From: Bradyrhizobium paxllaeri
GTDB taxonomy: Bacteria > Pseudomonadota > Alphaproteobacteria > Rhizobiales > Xanthobacteraceae
Assembly: GCF_001693515.2 (NCBI RefSeq)
Contig: NZ_CP042968.1
Coordinates: 248,001-312,000 of the forward strand
DNA: 64,000 bases
Direction of reading: 5' to 3'
Shown: piece after piece, positions 37,384 to 46,385 of the stretch
Numbering within the stretch: position 1 is the first letter of the stretch
Layout: every line of letters begins with the position of its first letter
Made by a program: the position numbers and the translations under genes
Notes under the pieces: model-generated
What the model was told of the DNA's origin: nothing
Databases searched by the model: none
What the model saw: only the letters and a program-made list of their open reading frames with translations

Positions 37384-38790
37384 ATGCATCAGATCGTCTC
37401 AACTCCCGTCGATACCTCGCGCCGCTGGTTCGTGCTCGCGACCGTGGTCGCGGCGCAATTCATGTTTGGGGTCGATGCCTTCATCGTCAACGTGGCGATC
37501 CCGACCATTGCGGTTGAGCTGCACGCGAGCGCGGCGCAGATCGAGGCGGTCATTGCAATTTATCTCATCGCCTATGCCACGCTGGTCATCACCGGCGGGC
37601 GGCTTGGCGACATCTACGGCACACGCAACGTCTTCATCGCGGGCGTAGCCGGCTTCACCGTCACCTCGCTGTGGTGCGCGCTCGCGCAATCCGGGCCCGA
37701 ATTGATCGTGGCGCGGCTGGCGCAGGGCGCAACCGCGGCGTTGATGGTGCCGCAGGTGCTCGCCACTATTCATCTGCTGTTTGCGGATGCCTCGCGCGGG
37801 CGCGCCTTCGGCATTTACGGCATCGTGCTCGGGCTGGCCGGGGCGGCCGGTTTTCTGCTCGGCGGCCTCCTGGTGACGCTTGATCTGGCAGGCGTCGGCT
37901 GGCGTGCGGTGTTTTTCGTCAACGTGCCCTTCGGCGCCGTCATCATCGCAGCCGCCTGCAAGATCATGCCGATGGCGCCACGCCGGGCCGGCACGCGGCT
38001 GGATATATCAGGTGCCATCGTGCTGTTTCTCGGTCTGCTGTGCCTGATCGGCCCACTGCTGTTAGGCCATGATGTTCACTGGTCGCCGTGGGTCTGGCTA
38101 GTGATGGCGGCGGGTCTCGTCATTGTCGCCGGCTTCCTGCGGCTGGAGCGGGCGGTCGCCCGCCGCGGCGGCATGCCGCTGATCGATCTGGCGCTGCTGT
38201 CGGATGCCGCGTTCATGCGTGGGTTGCTCGCGGTGTTCTTTTTCTTCTTCGCCAACCTCTCGTTCTACCTGGTCATGACGATCTACCTGCAGAAGGGACT
38301 GCACATTCCGCCGCTGCGGGCGGGGCTGGCCTTCCTGCCGCTGGCGCTCACCTTCGTGGCCGCCTCGCGGCATGGTGGAATACGCGCCAGACATCGTGGC
38401 ACGCTGGTATTGATCGAGGGCTGCGCCGTGCAGATCGCGGGCCTTGCGGCGCTGGTCGCTGCAGTCGAATGGATCGAGGCGCCGTCTGCCATCGTGCTGG
38501 CGCTGGTGCTGACGGTCTTCGGGTACGGTCAGGGTCTTGTCATGGCGCCGCTGTCGAGCGCGGTGCTGTCGAGCGTCAAGCCGGCGAGCGCCGGTGCGGG
38601 CTCGGGCATGTACGGCACGACGGCGCAAATCGCCAACGCCGCCGGCGTGGCTGCAATCGGCGCGGTATTCTTCGCGATCGAATCAGCGCACTCCGCGCGA
38701 CTGGCGTTGCTCGCTTCTGTCGCGCTGTTTGTCGCGTCGATCCTCGCCTGCGCCGCATTCCTGACATGGATGCGTCGGATCACGGGATGA
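37384..38790 (+). CDS. MFS drug:H+ antiporter, DHA2 (EmrB/QacA-like)
   Basis: 468 residues with about 13-14 TM helices. Helix 1 carries the DHA2 signature ATVVAAQFMFGVDAFIVNVA (the Asp is conserved). The loop 2-3 motif A reads GGRLGDIYGTRNVF and helix 5 motif C lies in LGLAGAAGFLLGGLL. It is an inner-membrane proton-coupled exporter, drug or solute unknown. There is no adjacent HlyD-type adaptor (EmrA) or TetR regulator. The start is the ATG at 37384, preceded by ACAAGGCC. Confidence 0.9.
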   Translation: MHQIVSTPVDTSRRWFVLATVVAAQFMFGVDAFIVNVAIPTIAVELHASAAQIEAVIAIYLIAYATLVITGGRLGDIYGTRNVFIAGVAGFTVTSLWCALAQSGPELIVARLAQGATAALMVPQVLATIHLLFADASRGRAFGIYGIVLGLAGAAGFLLGGLLVTLDLAGVGWRAVFFVNVPFGAVIIAAACKIMPMAPRRAGTRLDISGAIVLFLGLLCLIGPLLLGHDVHWSPWVWLVMAAGLVIVAGFLRLERAVARRGGMPLIDLALLSDAAFMRGLLAVFFFFFANLSFYLVMTIYLQKGLHIPPLRAGLAFLPLALTFVAASRHGGIRARHRGTLVLIEGCAVQIAGLAALVAAVEWIEAPSAIVLALVLTVFGYGQGLVMAPLSSAVLSSVKPASAGAGSGMYGTTAQIANAAGVAAIGAVFFAIESAHSARLALLASVALFVASILACAAFLTWMRRITG

Positions 38791-38916
38791 CAAATTAACG
38801 TCACCTGCCAAAATTTGATTGTGGGGAATGACAGTGCACGGCCTTTTTATTTTGCAGTGCAGCAACTATGTGTTCTGGATCGCGTGATCTAAGAACAATC
38901 GCCCCAGGAGCTGTCG

Positions 38917-40128
38917 TTGTCCCTCGCCAAGAACGTCGAATTCTTGCGCCATTTCCCGAAGCTGAACGGGTTCAATGGCCTGGGAATCTATGGCCGAAGC
39001 ACATCGGCCGGGGCCCAGAGTCCGCTGGTCGAAATCAGCGGATTCGGTACCAATCCCGGCGCGCTCAAGATGTTCGCCCATGTGCCGGAGCAATTGTTGC
39101 CTGCACGCGCTCTTGTCGTCGTGCTGCACGGCTGCGGCCAGACGGCAACCGGTTACGATTTCGGCACCGGCTGGTCGACGCTCGCCAACCGCTACGGCTT
39201 CGCGTTGCTGATGCCCGAGCAGCAGGCGGCCAACAACGCCAATACCTGTTTCAACTGGTTCAATCCGGGCGACATCGCGCGCGGCCGCGGCGAGGCCGCG
39301 TCGATCCGGCAGATGGTTGCGCGCATGGTCGCCGATCACAAGCTCGATCCGCGCCGCATCTATGTGACCGGGCTTTCCGCCGGCGGCGCGATGACGTCGG
39401 TGTTGCTGGCGACCTATCCGGACGTGTTCGCGGGCGGTGCCATCATCGCCGGCCTGCCGTTCGGCATCGCCAGCAATGTCCGGGAAGCGCTCGGCGGCAT
39501 GATGCAATCGACGTCGCGTCCCGCCGGCAAGCTCGGCGATCTCGTGCGCAAGGCCTCCAGGCACAAGGGGCCCTGGCCGAAAGTGTCGGTGTGGCACGGC
39601 ACCGCCGACCGCACGGTGAACCCGGGCAACGCGAACGAGATCATCAAGCAGTGGCTCGACGTCCACGGTCTGCCGGCGGCGCCGATGTCGATCGGCGATG
39701 TCGACGGCTATCCGCGCGAAGTCTGGTGGAATGCCGACGGCGAGACCGTCGTCGAATCCTACACCATATCAGACATGGCCCACGGCACGCCGCTGGGGCT
39801 CTCCGGCAATGACGAGCGCTATGGCGCGGAAGGCACGTTTCTGATCGAGGCGGGGATTTCCTCGTCCTATCACATCGCCAATTTCTTCGGCCTCACTGAG
39901 CGCGTCAGTCCGGCCAGCGAAGCGGCCAAGCCGGCGCAGGCGCCGAAGGTCGTTGCATCGGCCGCGACGGAAACCCTGCAGTCGTCCGATCTTGCCGCCA
40001 AGCTCTGGTCGAGGTCTCACAAGCCGGTTCGCCAGCCCAAGCCGGCGCCGCGCGAACCGAAGCGCCGCGGCATCGATGTCAGCGGCGTCATCACCCGCGC
40101 GCTGACGGCCGCGGGATTGATGAAGTAG
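38917..40128 (+). CDS. PHB depolymerase-family (LpqC/PhaZ-type) esterase
   Basis: 403 residues of the alpha/beta-hydrolase esterase_phd family. Visible parts are the oxyanion strand VVVLHGCGQTATGYDFGTGW, the nucleophile elbow TGLSAGGAMTSVL (catalytic Ser), a likely acid in VWHGTADRTVNPGNA, and the closing His in MAHGTPL. There is no obvious signal peptide. The C-terminal 70 residues are Ala/Pro/Lys-rich and may be a linker or surface tail. It probably hydrolyses short-chain hydroxyalkanoate oligomers or other esters. It starts with TTG at 38917, preceded by CAGGAG; no better start is visible. A separate intracellular PhaZ lies at 49745. Confidence 0.88.
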   Translation: MSLAKNVEFLRHFPKLNGFNGLGIYGRSTSAGAQSPLVEISGFGTNPGALKMFAHVPEQLLPARALVVVLHGCGQTATGYDFGTGWSTLANRYGFALLMPEQQAANNANTCFNWFNPGDIARGRGEAASIRQMVARMVADHKLDPRRIYVTGLSAGGAMTSVLLATYPDVFAGGAIIAGLPFGIASNVREALGGMMQSTSRPAGKLGDLVRKASRHKGPWPKVSVWHGTADRTVNPGNANEIIKQWLDVHGLPAAPMSIGDVDGYPREVWWNADGETVVESYTISDMAHGTPLGLSGNDERYGAEGTFLIEAGISSSYHIANFFGLTERVSPASEAAKPAQAPKVVASAATETLQSSDLAAKLWSRSHKPVRQPKPAPREPKRRGIDVSGVITRALTAAGLMK

Positions 40129-40161
40129 CCGCGCGCTACCGCATCAGGTCGTCAATTCGGC

Positions 40162-40842
40162 TCACATCTCGCCGGTGAGGAACGGATTGGTCAGCCGCTC
40201 CTGGCCGAGGCTGGAGCCGGCGCCATGGCCGCAGATGAAGCCGACGTCGTCGCCGAGCGGCAGCAGCTTTTCCTTGATCGAATTGATCAGCGTGGCGTGG
40301 CTGCCGCCGGGCAGGTCGGTTCGCCCGACCGAGCCGTTGAACAGGACGTCGCCGACATGGGCGAAGCGCAATTCCTTGTTGAAGAACACCACGCTGCCCG
40401 GTGAGTGGCCGGGGCAGTGCAGGATGTCGAAGGTGAGGTCGCCGATCGAGACCTGATCGCCTTCGTCGAGCCAGCGGTCGGGCCCGAAATTGCGCACCCC
40501 GGTCATGCCGAAGCGCTCGCCGCTCGAGACGACGTTGTCGAGCAGGAATTTGTCGGCGATATGCGGGCCTTCGATCTTCACCTGCAGCGCGTCGCGCAAT
40601 TCGGCGGCGCCGCCGACATGGTCGATATGGCCGTGCGTCAGCCATATCTTCTCGACCGTGACGCCGGTCTGCTTGATCGCCTCCAGAATCCTCGGAACGT
40701 CCCCACCGGGATCGATCACCACAGCCTTCTTGGAAGGCTCGTGCCAGATGATGGTGCAATTCTGCTCGAACAGCGTCACCGGCACGATCATCGCGCCGGC
40801 CTTCGCCTGGGTTTCGGCCTGGGTATCGGTTTTGTTGTCCAT
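40162..40842 (-). CDS. MBL-fold metallo-hydrolase (glyoxalase II-like)
   Basis: 226 residues. The metal-binding motif is complete (WLTHGHIDHVGG), with the later His in LHCPGHSPGSV and Asp in HVGDVLFNGSVG, then GHGAGSSLGQE. The compact length and SPGSVVFF region match the small YcbL/GloB-like group, thioester-hydrolysing or of unknown substrate. It is cytoplasmic, without a signal peptide. It is convergent with the PHB-family esterase. Confidence 0.93.
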   Translation of the reverse strand: MDNKTDTQAETQAKAGAMIVPVTLFEQNCTIIWHEPSKKAVVIDPGGDVPRILEAIKQTGVTVEKIWLTHGHIDHVGGAAELRDALQVKIEGPHIADKFLLDNVVSSGERFGMTGVRNFGPDRWLDEGDQVSIGDLTFDILHCPGHSPGSVVFFNKELRFAHVGDVLFNGSVGRTDLPGGSHATLINSIKEKLLPLGDDVGFICGHGAGSSLGQERLTNPFLTGEM

Positions 40843-41002
40843 GGGGGCACCATATTCATCCCGGGAAGGTGGTCAACACGGGTTTGTAATCATCGTGTTA
40901 CCGGCGTGTGATGCACACGGCTCCGTGATAGGTTGTGTGTGGTTTGAAGGCTCGGCGTGCGGTGCCGGATAGCGCCGCCGCCGGCCAGTTCCGGGGGGCA
41001 TC

Positions 41003-41842
41003 GTGGTTTCGGCAGTTGGGACTTCCATGAGCCAGGCTTCTGCGTCGCCGCTGGTCGGGCCCCGTATCACTGCCCGCGCCTTCTTCGTCAGCGAGCGGCT
41101 GAATATGTCGGGCCTCGAGCGCGGCGATGTCCTTGCCACCATACCGCTTGCGTTTCGCGTCAATGCGAATGGCGTCGCTATCCTGTTCCGCTATGGCGTG
41201 GTGGTCCTGATCGGGCTGAATGCGCTGGAAGAGGAGGAGTTCCTACGCGGCCTGGAACATCGGATGACGGGCAAGCTCGCGCGACGCGACGAGGAAATCG
41301 CCATCATCGAGCTGGCTCCGGAAAAGGAAGACCAGATCCCGCCCGGCGGCCCGATCTGCCTGCAGAGCCTTTCGCCCGACAGGCTTATCCTGATCGGCGA
41401 GGCGTTGGCGAAGAGTGTCGTTCTGGCGCGGCACGAACGCGAAGTCGCCAGCGTCTTTGACACGACCGAACCGTTCGCGCGGGAACTGGCGCGGAGCGGG
41501 CGCATGCGCGGCAGCCGTCGCTCGATCCTGCAAAATATTGGAAGCGCGCTTCTGGTGCGGCACCGGGTGTCGGGGCCGGTCGAAGTGGAAGAGAAGCCCG
41601 ACGTGCTCTGGGACAAGCCGCATCTGGAACGGCTGTATGCCCGGCTGGAGGACGAGTACGAACTCAAGGAGCGCGCGGAATCGCTGAACGGCAAGCTCGC
41701 CGTGATCGCCGAGAGTGCGCAGGTGTTGACCGATATCATCGATACGCGGCGCTCGCTGCGGCTCGAGGTGATTATCGTGCTTCTGATTCTGTTCGAAGTT
41801 CTGGTGACGATCTATCAGCTCGCCATGGGCCGACACACCTGA
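41003..41842 (+). CDS. DUF155 (RMD1/Sif2-like) membrane-anchored protein
   Basis: 279 residues. The middle reads VAILFRYGVVVLIGLNALEE and later FDTTEPFARELARSGRMRG, both characteristic of DUF155. This family includes the yeast mitochondrial proteins Rmd1 and Rmd8 and human RMND1, which is needed for mitochondrial translation. A single C-terminal TM segment (LEVIIVLLILFEVLVTIYQL) gives a tail anchor. In bacteria the function is unknown. I keep the GTG start at 41003 because GGGGGG stands 6 bp upstream; an internal ATG at 41027 has a weaker site. It is followed by a palindrome before the convergent VWA gene. Confidence 0.86.
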   Translation: MVSAVGTSMSQASASPLVGPRITARAFFVSERLNMSGLERGDVLATIPLAFRVNANGVAILFRYGVVVLIGLNALEEEEFLRGLEHRMTGKLARRDEEIAIIELAPEKEDQIPPGGPICLQSLSPDRLILIGEALAKSVVLARHEREVASVFDTTEPFARELARSGRMRGSRRSILQNIGSALLVRHRVSGPVEVEEKPDVLWDKPHLERLYARLEDEYELKERAESLNGKLAVIAESAQVLTDIIDTRRSLRLEVIIVLLILFEVLVTIYQLAMGRHT

Positions 41843-41851
41843 GTGAGGGCG

Positions 41852-41931
41852 GTCATTCCGGGGCGGCTCGGAGAGCCGAACCCGGAATCTCGAGATTCCG
41901 GGTTCGATGCTTCGCATCGCCCCGGAATGAC
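41852..41931 (+). repeat. Extragenic palindrome, family C (GTCATTCCGGGGCG type)
   Basis: An inverted repeat with arms GTCATTCCGGGGCG and CGCCCCGGAATGAC. An inner perfect dyad reads CCCGGAATCTCGAGATTCCGGG. It lies between the convergent DUF155 and VWA genes. No second copy is present in the window. Confidence 0.85.
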
Positions 41932-41942
41932 GGGTTATTACC

Positions 41943-43064
41943 TCACCGCTTGATCTGCGCCTTCAGCGTATCCTCGACGACGCGGTCGAACGAGGATGTT
42001 TTCGGCGCCGCCTTGGCGCGCTGGTCGGCAACATACTTGTCACGCTTGGCGACCAGCGCCGAAAGCTTCTCGTTGAGTGCCTTGCGCTGGGTCATCTGCT
42101 TGTTGACTTCGTCCATGCGCTGTTCGGGCTTCAGCGCGCGCAGATTGTCGGGCAGCTCTTCCTCCTTGATTGCGGAGATGCTGCTGCGGCCGGCCGTGAC
42201 ATCGGCGACGAGATCGCCGTTGCCGGTGACGGCTTCGGACGTCACCTTCGAGCGCTTGTTGAGATAGCTTGCCATTTCCGAGGCCTGCGCGGGCGCTGCG
42301 GCGGCGACGTCGGACAATTGCTTGGTCTTGCCCTCGGTGCGTTTCTGCAGGTGTTTCGGTCCGTAGGGGATCACGGTGCCGTTGATCTCGCGCTGCAGGA
42401 TGATGATCTCCTCGTCGAACGGCGTCTCGATCAGCACCACTTCGCCGCCGTCCTGCGGGATCGGAATGAAGCGGCCGTTGCCGTTCTGGGCGATATCGCG
42501 CCAGATCCGCGCGGTGTCCTGGGCGTTGCCGGCCAGCACCGCGTTGACGATGATGTCCCTCTGCTTCGCCACGGAGAGCGTGACCGGATACTTGGTGTCC
42601 TGCGCATAATCCATGTGCGGCGGCGCGTCGCCGACCAGGAATACGATCCGCCTGACATCGCCGCCGCTGGTCCATTGCAGCTTGTTGACGGCAACGTCGA
42701 GCGCCTCGTTGACACTCTCCGGCCAGTCGCCGCCGCCGCGCGCCTTCAACTCCAGGAGATGGGCGTAGAGATCCTGGATGTCGGTGGTGAGGTCGATCTT
42801 CCTGGTGACGTAGTCGTCGCCGATGTCGCGATAGGCGACGAGGCCCATGCGGATGTCGGCGTCGGGATTGGAATCGACGATGGCTGTGGCAATGGACCAG
42901 ATCTTGCGCTTGGCGCCTTCGATCAGACCGCCCATCGAGCCGGTGGTATCGAGCACGAAGGCGACTTCGACGGCGGGCTTGGCGATGGCCTGTGACAGGC
43001 CGGCGGAGAGAGGGAGGGTGGCGAGAGCGAATGCGAGCGAGCGAAGGGTGTTGCGTGACTTCAT
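41943..43064 (-). CDS. VWA-domain periplasmic protein
   Basis: 373 residues with a signal peptide (LAFALATLPLSAGLSQAIA). The von Willebrand A domain at about 30-215 has the MIDAS sequence FVLDTTGSMGG, a second metal region in the GGGDWPESV loop, and FLVGDAPPHMDY. The C-terminal third is Lys/Ala-rich and helical (QRMDEVNKQMTQRKALNEKL), probably coiled coil. VWA domains bind partner proteins in a metal-dependent way; the partner is unknown. The gene is monocistronic and divergent from mmcB. Confidence 0.88.
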   Translation of the reverse strand: MKSRNTLRSLAFALATLPLSAGLSQAIAKPAVEVAFVLDTTGSMGGLIEGAKRKIWSIATAIVDSNPDADIRMGLVAYRDIGDDYVTRKIDLTTDIQDLYAHLLELKARGGGDWPESVNEALDVAVNKLQWTSGGDVRRIVFLVGDAPPHMDYAQDTKYPVTLSVAKQRDIIVNAVLAGNAQDTARIWRDIAQNGNGRFIPIPQDGGEVVLIETPFDEEIIILQREINGTVIPYGPKHLQKRTEGKTKQLSDVAAAAPAQASEMASYLNKRSKVTSEAVTGNGDLVADVTAGRSSISAIKEEELPDNLRALKPEQRMDEVNKQMTQRKALNEKLSALVAKRDKYVADQRAKAAPKTSSFDRVVEDTLKAQIKR

Positions 43065-43220
43065 GGATCTCCTCCAGATGTTTCGTCCTCTCGGAACCCA
43101 AGTTCCACCGCCTCGCGGTGGGCTGTGGCCGAAAACAAGGCGGGCCGGGGTCGAAATTGCGGCTGACGGTGCGCTGGTCCGACTGTTGGACGGTCCGAAA
43201 TCGGTTATGGTTCGAGCGTC

Positions 43221-43709
43221 ATGGAATCATCACCCGCCCGCCACATCAGTCTCGTGCCCGCGCCCGATCGCCGCCAGTCGGAGACGGCGCTGGCGATCGC
43301 ACGCGGCACCGCGCGGCTGTTACGGTCGCTGGGATTTTCCTGCGTCAGCGAGCTGCCGCTGCCGTCGGGCCGGCGCGCCGACCTGGTGGCGCTGAACGAG
43401 CGCGGCGAAATCTGGATCGTCGAGATCAAGTCGTCGGTGGAGGATCTGCGCGCCGACCAGAAATGGCAGGACTACCGGATGCATTGCGACCGGCTGTTCT
43501 TCGCCTTCACGCAGGATCTGCCATGCGAGATATTTCCTGAAGATACCGGCCTGATCATCGCCGATGCCTATGGCGCCCATCTGCATTGCGAAGCGCCGGA
43601 GCATCGGCTGCCGGCGGCCACGCGCAAATCGATGACGGTGCGGTTTGCAATGGCCGCCGCGCAGCGCATCAACCGCCTGGTCGATCCGCAGGGGCATAGC
43701 GAGTTTTAG
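43221..43709 (+). CDS. mmcB: MmcB-family DNA-repair nuclease-like protein
   Basis: 162 residues matching MmcB, a PD-(D/E)XK-superfamily protein required for mitomycin C resistance in Caulobacter. The nuclease core is readable as SGRRADLVALNERGEIWIVE followed by IKSS (the D...E-x-K triad), then WQDYRMHCDRLFFAF. It is cytoplasmic. In known alphaproteobacteria this gene belongs to the DNA-damage response. I did not find a clear LexA box (GAACN7GAAC in Rhizobiales) in the short upstream space. Confidence 0.9.
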   Translation: MESSPARHISLVPAPDRRQSETALAIARGTARLLRSLGFSCVSELPLPSGRRADLVALNERGEIWIVEIKSSVEDLRADQKWQDYRMHCDRLFFAFTQDLPCEIFPEDTGLIIADAYGAHLHCEAPEHRLPAATRKSMTVRFAMAAAQRINRLVDPQGHSEF

Positions 43710-43740
43710 CCGGCGAAGCAGGCGGGCCGCTTCAAGCCGC

Positions 43741-45462
43741 CTACCGGGTGGCTTGGTCCTCCCAGTCCTCCCACTCTACGTCATGGACTTCCAGGTAGCT
43801 GGAAACGGCTGCGCCGACGGTGAGGAAAAAGCAATTCTCGCCAAGCTGCGCCAACAAACCGAATTTTCTCAGCTTGTCCTTCACGGGATCCTTGAGTTCG
43901 GCAAAACAAAGCTCAATTCCCTGTGCGTGCAACGCCTCGTCCAGTTCAGCGAGCGTATCACCGGCAGTGACGTCCACGCTGGTGACCGGCTCCGCCGCAA
44001 CGACCAGCCAACGTACTGATGTCGGCGACTTCGCCACCGCATCCAGCGCGCGCTCCTTGAAAAATTCGGCATTGGCGAAGAACAGGGGCGCATCCCACCG
44101 GAACAGGACCAGCCCGGGAATCTGGCGTGCATCCGGATATCTCGTGATGTCGTGATAACCTTTCACGCCGTCGGCGCGGCCCAACACGGCGGAGTGGGGA
44201 CGCCACCCGTCCCATAGAAACTCGGCAATGGCGATGGCGATTGCCAGACCTATTCCCGGAATCACGCCGAGCACAGCGACGCCGACAAAGCAGACGATCG
44301 AAAGCCAGAACTCCCACCGCTGAATGCTGTAGATGCGCTTGAGATCGGTGATCTCAATCAAGCTGATCGCTGCTGCGATGACGACGGCGGCCAATGCCGC
44401 GTTGGGCAAATGTTGAAGGAGGTTCGGCGTCACCAGCAGAAGGAAGGCGATGGCGAGCGCACCAACGACACTGGTCAGTTGGGTGCGGGCGCCGGCGGCT
44501 TCGGCAACAGGCGTACGCGAACTGCTGCTGCTGATCGGAAAACCCTGGAAAAGTCCGGTTGCCAGATTGGCGGCGCCGAGCGCCACCATTTCCTGGTTGG
44601 GGTCGACCCGATCGCCCAATCGTGCGGCATATGACCGCGAGAGCACGCTGGTGTCAGCAAAGGAAACCATGGCGACTGCGCAACCGCCGATCAGCACCGG
44701 GATGACGTCGGCGGGGCCGATCCAGGGAACGGCGAAGCCGGGCAGCCCCAGCGCAAGGGGGCCCAGGACCGTCACGTCGTAACGCGTCGCAAGATCCAGC
44801 GCAGCGACAACGGCTGTTGCCCCGACGACTGCAATCAGGACGACTGGCAGTCGCTTGTATCTCTGAAGCAGCAGGATGACCGCCAACGTGCCGAGCCCAA
44901 TCCCGGCGGCGGCCCAGTTGGTCTTTCCGTCAAAGACGGCGCGGGCGGTCGCCCATAGGCTCCGCAAAGGTCCGTCGCTCTCGATCGAGAAGCCGAAGAG
45001 CTTCGGCAGTTGGCTGATCAATACGGTCAGCGCAATTCCGTTCATGTAGCCGTAGCGTATCGGCTTCGAAAGCAGCTCGGTCACAAAGCCCAGACGCGCG
45101 ACGCCAGCCAGAATGCATATCGTTCCGGAAACGATTGCCATCATGGCGGCCAAGGTTGCGGCGCGGAGGGGATCGCCACCCGACAACGGAACGAGAACGC
45201 CAAGGATAATAGCTGCAAGTGCCGAGTCCGGTCCCAGGACAAGGATGCGGCTTGGGCCGAATAATGCGTAGACAATGAGCGGTATGATCGTCGCGTACAG
45301 ACCGTAGATGCCGGGCAAGCCCGAGGCCTCCGCGTAGGCGATGCCAACCGGGACCAGCATGGCTGCCAGCACGAGCCCGGCAAGTATATCGTGCCTGAGC
45401 CACGCCGCTTCATATCGGCGGAGGGTGTCGAGACCTGGCAGCCAGCGCATCCAATGCTTCAT
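43741..45462 (-). CDS. SulP-family anion permease with C-terminal STAS domain
   Basis: 573 residues. About 12 TM helices start after the charged N terminus (DILAGLVLAAMLVPVGIAYA, a SulP signature). The family motif GLYATIIPLIVYALFGPSR follows, then VDPNQEMVALGAANLATGLF and FPISSSSSRTPV. The C-terminal STAS domain is at about 440-560, with ILFRWDAPLFFANAEFF-like sequence (VLFRWDAPLFFANAEFF). It probably transports sulfate, bicarbonate or a dicarboxylate. Nothing next to it (sulfate genes, carbonic anhydrase) decides which. It is convergent with mmcB, 31 bp apart. Confidence 0.93.
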   Translation of the reverse strand: MKHWMRWLPGLDTLRRYEAAWLRHDILAGLVLAAMLVPVGIAYAEASGLPGIYGLYATIIPLIVYALFGPSRILVLGPDSALAAIILGVLVPLSGGDPLRAATLAAMMAIVSGTICILAGVARLGFVTELLSKPIRYGYMNGIALTVLISQLPKLFGFSIESDGPLRSLWATARAVFDGKTNWAAAGIGLGTLAVILLLQRYKRLPVVLIAVVGATAVVAALDLATRYDVTVLGPLALGLPGFAVPWIGPADVIPVLIGGCAVAMVSFADTSVLSRSYAARLGDRVDPNQEMVALGAANLATGLFQGFPISSSSSRTPVAEAAGARTQLTSVVGALAIAFLLLVTPNLLQHLPNAALAAVVIAAAISLIEITDLKRIYSIQRWEFWLSIVCFVGVAVLGVIPGIGLAIAIAIAEFLWDGWRPHSAVLGRADGVKGYHDITRYPDARQIPGLVLFRWDAPLFFANAEFFKERALDAVAKSPTSVRWLVVAAEPVTSVDVTAGDTLAELDEALHAQGIELCFAELKDPVKDKLRKFGLLAQLGENCFFLTVGAAVSSYLEVHDVEWEDWEDQATR

Positions 45463-45622
45463 GGCCGGTCACTCCAAGCGCGGGCGGGCTCGCTAGCTTG
45501 GGCTGCGACTGCGATTGGCCCAGCCGGAATACAGTCGAGGCTGTTGCACCCCGCGGCAAGCGAAAAAATCTGATCCGCTTAGGAGCAACCGTTACCGGTG
45601 ATGCAATCGGAGAGCAGATATC

Positions 45623-45699
45623 GTAGCCTGGATGAGCGAAGCGACATCCGGGGCCGGTGCTAATGAAATCCCGGATGTCGCTGCGCTCATCCGGGCTAC
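45623..45699 (+). repeat. Extragenic palindrome, family D (GTAGCCTGGATGAGCG type)
   Basis: A 77-bp inverted repeat with arms GTAGCCTGGATGAGCGAAGC and GCGCTCATCCGGGCTAC, the inner part CGACATCCGGG paired with CCCGGATGTCG. It resembles a repeat common in Bradyrhizobium intergenic regions. It lies just downstream of the regR stop (regR is on the minus strand), where it may form the transcript end. Confidence 0.85.
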
Positions 45700-45711
45700 A
45701 AGATCGGGAAG

Positions 45712-46266
45712 TCAGCGCGGCGCGCGCTTCGCGAGAATCCGCTGCAGGGTGCGGCGGTGCATGTTGAGGCGCCGCGCGGTTTCGGAGACGTTGCGATTGC
45801 ACATCTCATAGATGCGCTGGATGTGCTCCCAGCGCACGCGATCCGCCGACATCGGGTTCGACGGCAGTTCGGATTTCTCGGTGCCGCTCGCAAGAAGCGC
45901 GGCGACGACGTCGTCGGCATCGGCGGGCTTGGAGAGATAATCCACCGCGCCCATCTTCACCGCCGTGACGGCGGTTGCGATGTTGCCGTAGCCGGTCAGC
46001 ACGATGGTGCGCGCGTCGGGACGCTTGCGCTTCAGCGCCGATACCACGTCGAGCCCGTTGCCGTCGCCGAGCCGCAAGTCCACGACCGCAAAAGCCGGCG
46101 CGGCCTTGTTGATCTGCGCCAGTCCGTCGGACACGGTGTCGCAAGATGTCACCGCGAAGCCGCGGGTCTCCATCGCGCGCGACAGGCGCTCCAGAAACGG
46201 CTTGTCATCCTCGACGATCAACAGCGAGCGGTCGGCGAGATCGTTCAGTTCGGCGATGGCGTTCAA
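45712..46266 (-). CDS. regR: Redox response regulator RegR (RegA/PrrA/ActR family)
   Basis: 184 residues. The receiver domain is at about 10-130, with the phospho-acceptor Asp in AVVDLRLGDGNGLD, acidic pocket IVEDD, Thr in VLTGYGN and Lys in YLSKPADADD. A short linker leads to a Fis-type helix-turn-helix (NVSETARRLNMHRRTLQRIL), which is almost invariant in this family. Together with RegS it controls energy and redox genes, in Bradyrhizobium including nitrogen-fixation regulation through fixR-nifA. The regS gene lies 119 bp upstream on the same strand, so the two are likely transcribed together or from closely spaced promoters. Confidence 0.95.
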   Translation of the reverse strand: MNAIAELNDLADRSLLIVEDDKPFLERLSRAMETRGFAVTSCDTVSDGLAQINKAAPAFAVVDLRLGDGNGLDVVSALKRKRPDARTIVLTGYGNIATAVTAVKMGAVDYLSKPADADDVVAALLASGTEKSELPSNPMSADRVRWEHIQRIYEMCNRNVSETARRLNMHRRTLQRILAKRAPR

Positions 46267-46385
46267 GGCAAGGTTTCCCGGTTGCGGATTCAGAGCACTA
46301 TATAGAGCATATGGCGCGACGATTCAGCACTGCCAAGGGCTCCAAAGGTCGCGCGGCGCCGGTTTTCTCAATCCCAAACGGAATC